Part shown: piece by piece, positions 23,801 to 36,790 of the stretch
How positions within the stretch are numbered: the stretch's first letter is position 1
Layout: each line of letters begins with the position of its first letter
Assembly: GCA_004335635.1 (NCBI GenBank)
Contig: QAXH01006098.1
Span: forward strand, 1 to 64,000
DNA length: 64,000 bases
Source of the DNA: Chloromonas sp. AAM2
Taxonomy: Eukaryota > Chlorophyta > Chlorophyceae > Chlamydomonadales > Chlamydomonadaceae
Reading direction: 5' to 3'
Notes under the pieces: model-generated
Database searches by the model: none
What the model was told of the DNA's origin: nothing
Seen by the model: the letters and a program-made list of their open reading frames with translations, nothing else
Program-made: the position numbers and the translations under genes

Positions 23801-26800
23801 GCCTGGAGCTGGCGCTGGGGGAGGCAGCGGGCAAAGAGCTGGATGAAAGCAGGTGAGCCAGAGGAAGGGCGGGAAGGTGGGACAAGTGAGGGCGCGCGGT
23901 TTGGCAAGGCGGAATGAGGTTGCGTTTGTGAAGAGGAGGAGGAATGCATGACTGATTGATGGCTGGGCGAGGTGCATCTTCAGGCCAGAGACAGCGAGGC
24001 AGCCAGGCAAAGGGAAAGGTTTGAGGGCCAGGTCCAAAGCACTTGCTCCATCTTAATAGCAGCACTAGTGGAAGAATTGTCATGCTTGCAGCCGGAATAG
24101 AGCCTCAACTCAACGAAGGGTACGTTTGCATGTACTAAAGTCTTTCACATGCGCTGGCGTTTCTGCCGTTCAGTTACACTCATCCCGGTGGTGAAACGGA
24201 GCTGGCCATGGAGCTGTGGTGGCGCAGTGTGGCGCTGCAGGCCCTGCGCACCTACATGACGGCCATGCTACACTCAGGACTGGTGCATGATGCAGCACAG
24301 CAGGTCAGTCCATGCACATGCGTGGGAGCTTGGGGCACACCCTTGGTCGCATGCGCCAGAAGCAGTAATAACCACAGCACAGCATGGGATAATGACAGAC
24401 AGGTGGTTTGCTGCGGCAGCCTTTGTCGCGGCCATGAGAACGGCAAAGATGGCTTTGTATGCCAAACGTGGGGCAGTTGAGTGAGCTGGTTGCCATCATC
24501 GCAGCCTGCTCCCAGTCGTCTGTTTAAATATTTTGCCCGTGTACCGCAGGTGACGCGTATCGCTGACCTGCTTGCGCCAGTGCTGGCCATGGTGGACAGT
24601 CAGGTGTGCATGCAGGACCCGCACAAGGCAAAGGGAGGGCCGGCAGGTGAGGGGGAGAACGGGGTGCAGATGTGACGGTCTGCGGACAAGGTAGCTGGGC
24701 TTGTCTATTGCCAACGTGTCCACTGTGTCCATGTCAACTTGGTGCCTGCACCAGCATGCATGTCTCTCTTAAGAGACGTGGCATGCCAACATCGTGATCT
24801 GCATGCCAACACAAGCAATGAACCAGGGCTGCTCTTTCAGCAGGGGCTCCTTGACACAGGCTTACTTTGTTTTTGATAATGTAACGCTATTCAATCTTAT
24901 GCCAAGACAGGTAGTCATGAAAGGGCTCAGACGTGCTTTTCCAGCAAAACTCCGCCCTTGCTACCTTTCAGGTCTCCTTGCCGCCTGCTCCGCCACCTTC
25001 CAGCTGCGGCTGCTAGAGTGCGTGCAGCTGCTGGACCCCACCAGCCTGCAGCCGGGCAGCCAGTCAACGCTGCTCAAGATGTGCACGAAGCCGGTGCGGG
25101 CAGCGGGCATGGCGGCAGCGGGCGTGGGCATGAGCGTGGCAGTGCCTGGGGCACCTCCCGTTGGCATTGTGGCATCTGTCGGCTTCAACCCTGGTCAGTG
25201 ACTACCTTAGTCAATCGCTTGCCCTGATGCATGCATGTCAGCTGGTCTTGACAGTGCACATCCAGTCACGCCCTTGTGTGCATGCGACGGTCTGCTGCTT
25301 GTCTGGCCTTGCTGCTCTCCTTGCTGCTCTGTCTGTGTGTGCCTGCGAGTGAAGGTTTATATGCCGATGCAAAGAACGCGTGCGTCTCTTCTTGTGTGTT
25401 TTCCTTGTCAGGTGTGAGTGCTGCGCTCCATCGCACCGCGCTGCACTACTGCCTGGCCAAGGAAGATGCGGTGCTGGGGCCATGGCCGGCAGGGAGGTTC
25501 ACGGCAGAGGACGAGCTGCACGACTTCGCAGGTACCGCCAATGCACTCGAGGGGCTGGACAGGCACCACCAGGCAGCGGGGCACGATGAACTTGTGGCAC
25601 CTGATCTGGCTTTAAGCCGGCACATGTGTTCGCCAGCCCAGCGATGGTCTGGAATTCATCGTTTGTGCTAGTTTGATTTGTGGTGCAGGCGAGCGTGGAG
25701 CACCGCAGACCCAGCCCTGGGAGGCGCCGCTGTTGACGGCCTTGTTCCGCAACATGGACCCCTCGGCCGCCTCGGACAGCGAGGCGGACACGGGCACCGT
25801 GGTGGCAGAGGTCGGCGGGCGTTCCGCTCTCAGCACGGACCGGGCCAGAGGCGCGCTCTACCCACAACCCATCGGCCTGGTATGCAGGGGGGGCGTGCTG
25901 GTGGTTTCCAGTGTTCAGACCATCTAGTTGATGGGACAAACTAATGGTTTTCGCTGAGGCTCCGCTTGTGCAGCCCCCATGCCATGGCAGTCGCCTAGGG
26001 TCAAACTGCATCATGAGGTGCGCTGACAAGTGGCTCGGCACGTGTTCAGACGATCGGAACATAGGGTGTGGATGCAGCTGTGGCTCGGCAGCTACAATTG
26101 TAGCTAAGGACGTGCCTTGCTGCCTGTGCGTGTGCTTGTGCAGGCGCCTGGTCTCTTGGCTGCACAGGCGGCGGTACTGGGCCGCATGCTGTGCCTGCAG
26201 TCGCCCGGCGTGCAGCTGCAGATACTCGAGGTGAGGCAGGAGTGCAGCAAGTGACTGTGTGGAGGCACCCAGGTGACCTGAAGAAACGATCACGTGCACA
26301 CAGGTAGTACTGCTGTTTTAGATACCAGTACCCAGTATTCAAGACAGCCTTGTGCTCACAGTGTGACAGCACCAACTAACACTGGCTAGTGTGTTAGAGA
26401 GGTTGGTGGAAGAATGATGTGTTTTGTTTTGCCGCAGGACATGGTGAATGCAGCCTCAGCCGGTAAGAACCGTCGGCCCGCACCGGGTGACACTGAGTCG
26501 GAGCAGCGCAAGCACTCCGCCAAGACACTGGTGGCGGTCGCCGCGCTGTCGGGCCTCATGCCGCTCATGCGCCGTGGGACACACACCAAGACTGGGGCGG
26601 AAGCAGCAGGGCAGGTGGGCACCGAGGAACGTTGGCGAGGTTGTGCACCAGTACTGGCAAGCGCTTATAGTTTTGCAGCTGAGCAGCTGAGCAGCAGAGC
26701 TCCACCAAGGCAGCGCCACATCAGGTTTGACTTGTCAGCTGCCCGATGCTCTGACTTGTATTGTCTGGATCCAGGTTGTGTGTTTCCAGCCACATTTGGC

Positions 26801-29800
26801 CTGGTTGTGACAGGCCTGGATTAGAGTCTGGTCTTGCAAAACTAGGCTCGTGTTGAGCCTGCAGCAAGTACTCTTTGTCGGGCCTGACATGTGCTTGGTG
26901 CGTGCTTGGTATGTGCTTGCACCAGCTCTCCGACAAGGTTCTCCAGCTGGCCAACGCTCTGCTGGAGGGCGGAGGGAGCATGGAGACGGGCCTGGCGCGG
27001 GCGGGAGCGCAGATCATGGCGGCCAGCGCATGCATAGGCACGGACAGCTGGGCGGTCAAGGTGGGGCAGGGAGCGAGGCAGCGGGCCTGACAATCAAACA
27101 ACGCTCAGCAAGGATAATGAGGTAGCAACCAGGGTGCCAGGGTGACAAGCCAAGCATTTTTCATGACTGTTGGCAAAAACAGCTGTTGGCCTCTGCCTAT
27201 TGTTTCTTGGACGATTGAGGCCCAAAAAGGTCTTCATTTCAATGAACACTGAATGGCAGCTGCGTTTTCAGTATCCGTACCCGTCCGTTCTCGTCCCACG
27301 TGAGAGCACATTGATCTGGTTGTGTGTGCAGATGGTTCATGCGATTGCTGACGAGATCAGCCGCAGCGTTGCGGAGGGCCGGGACCCGGAGCGCAGGGCG
27401 GCCCTGTGCCTCGCGCTGGGATGCATTCACAGGTCAAAGGGAGGCCTGGCACTGCAGGTGAGCGAGGGGGTCAAGTCAACTGGCCATCTAGCGGTCATGT
27501 TCTAGTAGCTCTAACTACCGCGTCTGAGCTAGCTGACAGGGTCGGCCCCAGCTGGCTGAGTGCGCTTGATGACTGTAGCAAGGCTCTCAGTGGCACGTTG
27601 CAGCAGATAGTAGAAATACAACGACATTAGTCGCACACAGCTAGCAATCATGTATCGCCACTTGGACAGCATGGAACTAGCCAGTCATGAGTGAGTCAAC
27701 AAGCAAACCCCACACACAAGGGCAGGATTACTAAACTATGTTCGTGTGTGCTCTGCCAGGCTGTGGTTCCCGATAGCGTGGGCGCCCTGCTTGCGGCCGT
27801 GAAGCGGCCCGTGGGTCACGCAGCGCTGTGGTCCCTGCACGCGCTGTCGCTGTGCGCGGCCAGTGCGGGCGGCGCCTACATGCCGCACGTGCGGGTGACG
27901 CTGCAGCTGTGCCAGGACCTCCTGGTGAGCGCTGAGGTGGGAGTATGGGCGCATGGGGCGGGAGCACGGGAGCCGGGGTGAGTAAGACAAAGGCCAAGGT
28001 TTGTTCCAAATTCTTGTATCTCTTCTCTGCGTGTCTACCTTTGGGCCTTCCTCCGTCTTTGGTTGCTTGCTCCATTGCTGTAGTGCTGAGTTGCGGGTCT
28101 CCTTGGTGCGCAGGTGAGCGGGTACGAGGCCCCGGGCCTGCGCCCCGCGTGTGCCCGCCTGGCCAACTGCATGGTGGGCGTGCTGGGGCCTGAGTTCACC
28201 CCAGGCAGCGCCAACTATTGCATGGCCAAGAGCCTCACCAGCGACATGGTGCATGCAGGCGTGCTGTCAGTGGATGACACTATGGCAGTGGCAGTGGGAT
28301 CGGGCGCGGGCGGGGCTGCAGCTGGGGCGGTGAATGGTGCGGGTGCAGGCACGGGACCGGGAGCGGTGGAGGTGGTGGGCGCGCCCAGGCCCATAGGCAT
28401 TGAGGCGCTGGCGTGCGAGCTGCAGGCGGTGCTGTTTGCGCAGCAGGCCATCTTGTTCGCACCCAATGCGGTGCAGGCGGGAAAGCATGTACCCATGCTC
28501 CAGGTGCGCAAGTCAAACAGGCTCAGCACCCGCTGCTTAAGCACTATTTACCATGATCCTTGGGACTAAGCACCTGACGTTGATCCACTGCCTGCCCGTG
28601 CTCTGCAACGCGGTTTACAGAGTCTTTTGGCAGATTCGACATCCCTGTGTCGTTGGCGCGCCCTGCCTCTTTCACTCTGCCTAATGGCCTCTGCTCACAC
28701 AGGCAGTTGCTGCTTTGTATTCAGAACCCCCTCCGGCTTACAGTACACACAATCCTGGCCATGATCCACTTTTCATGCTTTCTCCGCAGGCCACGCTACT
28801 GTCTCCCCGGCCCGCCCTGCGCAAGGCTGCCGCCGCCACCCTGTTCCACCTTTCCAAGCGCGACCCCAGGCTGCTGCTGCCCGCACAGATAGAGGGGGCG
28901 CTCTTCGCGGCACTGGACAGCGAGACAAACGCGTCCATTGCAGGCGGGCAGCATGCATCAACCATTTGCTGAATATGTTATTAGCAGCTTGCCACGGTGT
29001 TCACTGATAGCAGCAATGACTTGACAAGCTGAGCACAAGTCAAGCCAGGGCGCCATCACAGCTGGCCATAGAGCCTGGCTGGGTATCACATTCCATAGAT
29101 AGTGTTTGGTTGGACAACGTCTTCCTGCTGCCCGCTCTGCACACCCTTTGCCCCACAGGACTGTTGCGGGAGGCGCTGAAGACGCTGATGACGGAGGGTG
29201 CGGTGACCCAGCCGTTGTACTGGCTGGCGTGCCTGTCAGAGGTGGTGTTCAGCTCCGCAGGCGCCGGCACCATGGCTCCGGCACCCGAGGGGTCCAACGG
29301 GGGTGCACGCACGGGCGGAGGCGCGCCGGCCAGGGAGGACGAGGAAGAGGAGGATGAGGAGAGAGCGGCAGGAGACGGCAGGGCAGGGACGGGACGGGCA
29401 GGCCGCGTGCCGAGCGCAACAACCAAGCCGCCGCCATACTCTGTCACTGTGACAACAGGTGCGAGCCCGTTGAACCCCTGCTGACCTGTTGAGCACCACG
29501 ATGCTTTACCTGGTGCCTCATTCGTCACTTGGATATGCAGCTGATGGTCTGCCAGACTGCACACTTTGACTGTTTCTGAGCAGGCCCTTGATCAACAGTA
29601 GCCACATCTTATGTGCAGGCCCTACCACAGCAGCAAGCGGCCTAAGCAGGGCCGCGTCCGCAACAGGCGCTGCAGCGGCCGGCAGTGCTCCTGCTATGCG
29701 ACCGGAAGCGCTACAGGCTGTACTGGCCACGGTTGCGTTGCGGCTGCGCACTCGCCTGTTTGCGGCCGACCTACTGCTGATGATGGTGCGGGTGGCGGGC

Positions 29801-32800
29801 GAGGCGCCAGCAGGGGATGCACAGGCGGATGAGCGGGAGAGGCTGGTAGACCATCTACAGGTGTGTAGTGGGGTAGCCCAGCACAGGGCAGCTCAATACA
29901 GAGTTATCCCATAGCGTTTTTGAGTACCAAGGAGCGTTTCTGAGCACCAGGGTAGTGTAGGGTCGGGCAGCACAGGGCAACACCAGCTGTGGGGGCATAG
30001 GCCAGCACAGGGTAGCTCGAGACAAGCCAACCCAATCATCAAAATGAGTTTCTGACATGCGGTCATGCCAGGTATCACAAACCCTTTTTCATTCATTCAT
30101 GATCCCAAATGACAGTGTCCCAGTCAGGGCACGTAGTCACTGTAGACCATTGCCTCATTGTGTGTTCCTTAGCGCCAATTGGATGATTCCCAGCAAGGCC
30201 TGGTGGTCACGCACCCTGTTCCACAGTACGCATGTAACGATGAGCCCATGAGCACCATACGAATGTGCCCTTATCCTCGTGTTTCTCCAGGCTCTTGTTG
30301 ACGTCGGCTTCAAGCTGTCGACTGGCGGCACGGAAGCGCTGCGCCCCGCTGGCGTGCAGCTGCTGGACTGCGTGCTGCACACGTTTTCGGACGTGGAGGA
30401 CCCGCTGCTGCCCGGTGAGAGGGGAAAGGGAAGGGAGTGGGGCGTGCCAGCATAACCAACATCGTCATTGGTATCACCATCAGATGGCATCGTTGAAATG
30501 TCAATATTTTCATAACATTCGCAGATTGCCCAGAGAGTGAAGCATAGAAAAGATAACAGGCGGGTACGTCATGCCACTGAATGGTCGGGGCGGCTGCTGT
30601 GGGCAGCACGTCGCCATCGCACATTGGACGCCTTGGGGTTTGAGAGGCATGGGCAAGACACCTACATGGAAGCCGTACCCAACCCCTTCATGTTTGTGTG
30701 TGTGTGTGTGTGTGTGTCTGTGTGTGTGTGTGTGTGTCTGTGACTGGTCCTCAGGTGCGCGCCTCCTAGAGCAGTACCAGGCCCAGCTTGTGAGTGCCCT
30801 GCGCGCGTCCCTGGCGCCCTCCGCGGCCCCGCAGCTGGCGGTGGCGGGCGGGCGGCTGGCCACTACCTTCCTGGAGTCTGGGCTCGTCTCGGGTGAGAAA
30901 CACTGCACAGGGCCTGGCTGCAGGACTCAGGACACTCATAGAGGCAGGCAGTCGCACTCAGCTTCCTGCTGCATTGGCACGGCCACAGAGCAAGAGTACC
31001 CGGCCTCTGCAATGAGCTGCTGTTGCTGTGCCATTTGTGACTGTGGACCCTGGCCAGCTCCGGGCATTCCTGAGTGCAACGGGGGTTCATAGCATGCACA
31101 TTCTGTGAAGCGCGTTGCCCTGGCCAGCGTCCGGTATTCATGCTGATGTGATGAAATCTGGAAGAAAGAAAGAACCACCAAGTAAGTTATGTTGTCAAGA
31201 CCAAGCCCTGGGTGTGGAAAGTGTGATGAGGATGTGTAGCGGGTGCGGTGTGGTGCAGGTGACGGTCAGGTGATGAAGCGCCTGATGGACCTGCTGTCCG
31301 GCCCGCTGGCGGCCTGGGGCACGCAGGCGCATGCGGGGGCGTATGCGGAATGGGTGGACGTGCAGCAGCGCGTGGCGCTACTCAGGGCGCATGCACAGTG
31401 TGCAGTGCTGGCCAAGCACGGCGGGGACGATCTCACGGTGTCGATTGTGGCCAAGGCACACAAGCCCTACAGGTGCGCTGGGCAGAGGCTCAAGCAGTAC
31501 AATGGCGGGACTGATTACAATGCACGGCCAATTACTGGAGGTTGCATGCTGCATTGACGACACCGCTGGCCGCCATTTACATTGTCTGTACAAGTGGCCG
31601 AACCGTTGCTGCAATCTAGTGCTTTCGTGTGCGTGCCTTACCTGGCAGCAGTGCAGACAAGCGAGTGCCAACTGCCTATCCTGTGCCTGTCCTCAGCTGG
31701 CAGGTGAACCACAAGCCCAACGGACACCGCACTCACAGATAGCAAGACCACCTTCTTGAGATCAACGTGTGCCAGGGTTTGGCTTGCTGTCTGCGATTCA
31801 GGCCTCTCCTGGCCAGTCTGTGGGCGGCTCTCCTTCAGGACCATGCCATAGTCTCCACACAGCATGCCATCGTGCGCCAGGCCTACCGATCGGCGCTGCT
31901 GCTGGCGGCCACACCCCACAACCCCGCTGCCACGGCACCCGCGTCACCGTCCGGCCTGGCATCGCCGCGCATGTCGGCGGATGGCAAGGCCCGGTCGGAG
32001 GGGCAGTTGGGCGTGATGAGCAGCGAGATGGTGGAGGCGGTGAGCGGTTGGTGCTGGAAGGAGGAGGTTGCAGGAAGGGGTGCATTCCTTCAGGTGGTAA
32101 TGGTGGCAGCGGTGGTGAGAGTTGTGTCAGCAGAGTCTTGCCTGTGTGGAGGAGGGTGTGATCACATAGGCCCTCCGATGGAAGGTAGCATGTGTAGCTC
32201 TTGATGCATGCTGGTAACATGTAGTTCAGTCTGCTTCAAATGGCACTTAGAAGTGACCTGGATCAACATGTGTGTGTGCACTGTGCAGGTACGGAGCGTG
32301 TACGCCAGCGCATGTCCCGTGGTACTGGAAGCTGTGACCTCACACTTCCCATCCGCGGCCGAGGTGATCGCATCCCGCTCTGCTGCGGCCGCCAACGGGC
32401 CCGCCACCCCCTCTCTCTGGTCCCGCTACACTAACCTGCTGGACGTGGGGTTGATGCTGGTGCTGGACAGCAGCACTGCGCTGGCTGGCCAGGTGACAGG
32501 CGGGAACGCTGCTGGCTGGGCTGCTGACCGGACGGGGCAGCTGCGGGTGGGAGGGGTGCGCAGCACACCTTGGGTACACAGGTTACCCGCCTGCTCGCCT
32601 GCATCCAAGGGCTGCGGAAGCTGCTGGATGCAGAGTACGTCGCAGCTGGATTGGCTGCTACTGCTGTGATAACAGGGGTGTTAAGGGTGCTGACAGGACT
32701 GGTGCAGTCCGTGCTGCTGCCGCTGGCATGGTTAGCATCACGCAAACCAAAGGCCGGACAGGCAAACCTCAAGGACGCGGCTGTAACGGGGCATGGGGCA

Positions 32801-35431
32801 CACCTGGCCGCGTTGGTTACGGCCGTTTCCGACTTGATTAAGGAGTTGGCGCAAGGCGTGGGCGTTAGCCAGTTTAGGTCAGCACCCATCGCCACTGGCA
32901 GCAGTACTGCGGATCATGCACAGCCCAACGGCATACGATCGGAAGCAGTGGCACCTGCTTTGCTGGAGGCCATCCTAGCCACTAGCAGTGCGACTACCCC
33001 CTTCTCACTCCTAGCCCGACCGCCATTGTCGCCAGCCCGTCAGTCAAAGGGAGTCTCCTCGCCCGGGGCACCTGCCAGGCCAGCTGTTGCTGTGCGGGGA
33101 CAGCAGGCAGCCGGACAGTCGACTGCAGCTGGCCCAGCGCCTGCGCTCCAGTACCTGCCCGGTGATTTGCTCCTGCCTGCTGCCAGCCAGGCGGCGCTGG
33201 ACAGTTCTGCCGTGTCGCTGCTGGTGGCCTCGACGCTACTGCTAAGGAAGGCGTCCCCAGGCAAGCACTTTTCCCGTGGCCATACACGCAACACATGTCC
33301 ATTGCAGCCACTTGTGTAGACCCTTGTCCGCCTAGCATTGTCGCACTTGCAGCTCAAGCAGTCCCAGAAGGTCTTTGCAAGACCACCACCAGGGCCTGAT
33401 TCAAAAATGTTGCCGCAACCATGTGCATACCAAATTAATTGTGAATCGTTGACTGCTTGTCCCCATGCAGGAGACCTACAGTCCGCTCTGCCCGCTCTGC
33501 TGCAGCTTACAGGGCGCCTGCTGCGCACAGCCCCTCCCGGCATGCAGCTGCAGGCCACTCACCGCTTCATGGGCACACTCCTAGGCACTGTAACCGCCAC
33601 AGCACAGCGGATCGCACAGGACAACCCTTCCACGGCCAGTGCTGCTGTCTCATCACTGGCGGGCACACGGGTGACCTCTGCCTGGCTGACGCTGGCAGAG
33701 CTGACACAACATGCGCAACTGCATGTGGCCGGCCTGCGTGCAGCTCTCAGGTGGGGCGAAGGCAGCCATGGCGAACAGGGGGTTGCAAGTGTGAGTGGAG
33801 CGGCTGAAGCGGCACGCTGCGGTGCGATTGCCACTGCACTGATCTCAGCCACCTGGCATTTACAAGCTGGCATTACTGGCGAAGGCAATGCATCGCTCCC
33901 CACAACCTCCCCACCTGCTCTGCCTTCCATCGTCACTCGATTGATCTGGCAGACCGTTTCCAGTACCTTGGACTTGTCCTTGGACACAAAGTCCACTGAT
34001 CATGCAGCAGGTTTGAACGGCACTGTAGAGAAAGGGCATGCTGAAGAGCATGAACAGCAGGGGAATGGCTCAGTGTGCATGGCAGCAGCGGTAGCGGGCG
34101 AGTCTGGGAGGTTGTTGGCTGCACATGGCCTGGCACGTGTGCGGCGGTTGGTGCTAGAGGCTGTGAGGGCCACGGTGCAGGATGGTTCGGCGGCAGACGG
34201 CCCGCAGGCGGCCTGGTGCCAGGACATGGTATTGGTCCTCGGGCCGCGCATTGCCACTACCACTCATCAGCTGCTGACTCAGCCTGAGACGATTGTGACA
34301 GCAGCAGCAGGGGAGGAGGCAGCCAGAAGACAACCTTCCACTGCTAGCGACACCGGTGTGAAGGAGGGCGAGGAGTCAGCTGTGTCGATTGAACTGGTTG
34401 GGGAGGAGCTGGGTCTGGTAGCGTGTGAGGGCATCAAGGCGATGGTGGCGGCTGCCTCTCTGGCGGCTGCACAGGGCACGGCACAAGCACAGGTGCGTTG
34501 AGGCATGGGCGTGAAGGGAGGAGAATCTGGACAGGCACGCAAGCGTTTGCAGCACGCCACACGGCTGATCCAGGGCTGCATGACGTTCCAACCAACCAGC
34601 AACACCTTTGGTGCGCACTTCACCTGTCGAGTTACAACAGTATCTGTACAAGTCATTGCCATTACATTCTGCCAGCCAATTCAGTGCTTGTTCCTGACAC
34701 CATGCAACTATGCTGACAGCTGGGCACTGCAAGCAGTCCCAACGCAGCCCCAGACGTTGCGTGGCTCATCCCACCGCTGTGCCTGTGTGCCCCTTGCAGG
34801 CTGTGTGCTGGGCCCTGCTGTCGCTTGTGGTTGAGGCCGCCGCCCCCGCGCCTCATGTCGCCGCCCTGCTGGGCCTCGCCCCGAGGGACCTCGCACTCAA
34901 GCTGCTCACCTCGCTGCCCACGTCACCCCTGGGTAAGGAGCCTGGCCTCCGGGCATGGGCAGGCAACGGCCAAGTGCACCTCGCACTGCCATGGCTGGCA
35001 CCATGTTCACCATGTTGATCACCTTGTCAACATGTTCATCGCATGGTCACCATGTTCCAGATGCATGGTCGGTGCGTTCACAACAAGTTGGGCAGCAACT
35101 GTCCATACCTCAGCCCTGCATATGGCATGGTGACAACTGCAATGCTCTTCAGTTGGATGTTCAGGAGCTGTCTGTTCTACAGTTTTGAGAATGTGACACG
35201 TCTCATTTATTGTACCACGTAGCACTTGTTTCACGTGTTGCAGGAGCCCCGTTCAAATCTGCAATCGCCACCCTGCCCTCTGCCAGCAAGGCGCGTCTGC
35301 AAGCCGCCCTGCAAGCATCCGTCAGCACGGCTGCGGCGGTCGCTGCTCCGGCCAGCGATCTCAGCACCACTGCTGCAGCTGCCAGCGCAGTCAAGCCCAC
35401 CATACAGCTTAAAACCACCTTCAACATGTGA
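17822..35431 (+). CDS. HEATR5/SWEETIE-like HEAT-repeat protein
   Basis: Thirty-eight exons sum to 7500 nt, 2499 aa, with all phases compatible: 17822-17928, 18042-18189, 18349-18486, 18780-18883, 19093-19231, 19538-19687, 19981-20148, 20466-20600, 20905-21021, 21461-21599, 21815-21897, 22282-22398, 22691-22843, 23138-23244, 23634-23852, 24174-24303, 24550-24646, 24972-25193, 25412-25531, 25689-25879, 26144-26230, 26438-26614, 26926-27060, 27332-27457, 27760-27924, 28114-28503, 28790-28943, 29159-29458, 29619-29860, 30291-30414, 30755-30892, 31259-31472, 31802-32039, 32289-32492, 32582-33260, 33471-34492, 34800-34932, 35244-35431. Family hallmarks are VRRLVCVCLSRFYVHGD near the N-terminus, ALCLALGCIHRSKGG, ALWSLHALSLCAASAG, LLEQYQAQLVSALRASLAP and the C-terminal PTIQLKTTF. 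In animals and yeast (Laa1) the family works with AP-1 clathrin adaptors at the trans-Golgi/endosome; plant SWEETIE mutants have altered sugar metabolism. The whole chain is alpha-helical HEAT solenoid with Ala/Gly-rich linkers and an acidic insert in exon 28. Introns after exons 8, 27 and 35 begin with GC. Exons 35-36 are unusually long. Confidence 0.9.
19304..19483. repeat. 24-bp minisatellite with an assembly gap, HEATR5 intron 5
   Basis: Near-identical 24-bp units (core ATGTGTCATGGGGAGGCACG) start at 19304, 19328 and 19352. A run of 72 N occupies 19375-19446. Another unit starts at 19448, followed by a partial one. The unit after the gap is exactly in register. The array lies wholly within the intron 19232-19537. 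Confidence 0.9.
23426..23478. repeat. GAT microsatellite flanked by a direct repeat, HEATR5 intron 14
   Basis: About nine GAT triplets at 23437-23464 are bracketed by two copies of AGCAGTCACTGATG. This looks like slippage or a small duplication in an intron. Confidence 0.85.
30695..30741. repeat. TG microsatellite, HEATR5 intron 30
   Basis: About 47 bp of TG dinucleotides with two TCTG interruptions lie just 5' of the exon at 30755. It may serve as part of the pyrimidine-poor region before the acceptor. Length is likely polymorphic. Confidence 0.9.
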
Positions 35432-36790
35432 GAGCAGGAGTAGTACTGACAGAAACATTGTATCTTTGGCTCTCAGCTGAGGCCATTTAGACTCTGGCCA
35501 GTTCAGGTTCTCGCATTCACAAGCTTTTTTTGCGATTTGGCTTAGGTGTCTGTTGTGGCCACGCAAAGCAAGTGAAGGCCCTCAGAATTTACACAGACCA
35601 GTAGATGCTGTCGCACATATGGAATGAATGCAAAGGGCTGAACGCATTGAACTTCTGAGGAAACACTTGTCAGTCATTGGAAACTTTGCTTTCTGTTACT
35701 GTGAATTTGCGTTGCCAAGCGTGCTTGCCGCTGCGTCAATTTATTGCATACCTTTTGCTCCATTCCGAACTGCCCATGCCACTGCCAACGGATTGCTGCC
35801 AGATCAAACGCACAGAACCTTTGCTTTTGGTGATTGTTATGCTTACATTCAACGAATCGTAGAATGGAGTGTGCAGTGTACAAGTATGAGCCTGGCAGTG
35901 CAAGTGACAGTTGGCTGGTTCAGCACTCTCTGGCAAGTACGCGGATGACACCTTCTGGACGTGATTCATGGCAGAAATTTCTGGTGATCAAAAGGCTGTG
36001 GTTGTAAATCACCCAAACAAGCGCGCATCTGCAGTCGACAAGCACACCCGCCCAGCTGGTTGCAGATGACCTTCAAGCTTGAGGTCCGAGTAAGGGTAGG
36101 AAGGCAGACTGGGTAAGCACCACTGGTGCAGCACTGGTGTAACAGCAGAGTGCTGCTGCACAACAAGGAACACTCCATCAGATCAGTCAAGTGACAAGAT
36201 GGTCAGAGTAACAGCACACAGGTGATGAAGTTGCCTTTGGCAAGTCAACACACCACAAGGCTAGTTCAAACTTTGCCACAAACTCCGTCAACCGCAGCAT
36301 CATGTTGTTTATGTCAGGGCTGCTGAAGCTCGCAGGTGCCCTGGTGACCCAATCATATCAGCTACACGGGAGCATCGCCGGCCTATCATTGGCAATGAAC
36401 AAAACCGCGAACAAATTAAGAAAAAGGCCAGGGCGTCTCGGCTCCAGCTTGTTAGAATGTCATAGTGTAAGTCGCTCGGAGCCGAGTTGATGATAGCGAA
36501 GACATGGCGTGTGGCATGGGAAAGACCGCTGGCACTCATCATCAATTGCTCCGCAACATCAATGAAGGCATATGACTGCAACGTTAGGCCGGTGAACACA
36601 GCAGGCCTGCCTTGTAGCAGAAGGTGCTGCACCGTTGTTTGTAGCATGACTGGCACTCACGCACTTTAGGACAGGTGACTCCCTATGTCGTCCCAGAACC
36701 AGTCACTCACAAACCTTTTTTGTTTGGCTCAGAGATACTGGTCCCAAGTGACTGGCGAAATCCGGCGTCCCAGAGCAGTGTCATGCACAC
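35432..36790. other. Convergent spacer between HEATR5 and FCF1
   Basis: This should contain both 3' UTRs. A minus-strand frame at 36309-36656, with its first ATG near 36647, has about 112 codons and no recognised domain. A weak relative of the TTTGCCAGTTCTGGGACA terminus may lie in reverse near 36684-36722. Nothing else is recognisable. Confidence 0.5.

Noticed and set aside
25499..26299. 266-codon minus-strand open frame
   Set aside because: Antisense shadow of GC-rich HEATR5 exons 20-21 with no domain of its own.
36684..36722. Possible further copy of the inverted-repeat terminus
   Set aside because: Only GTCCCAGAAC and a T run match; too weak to call.
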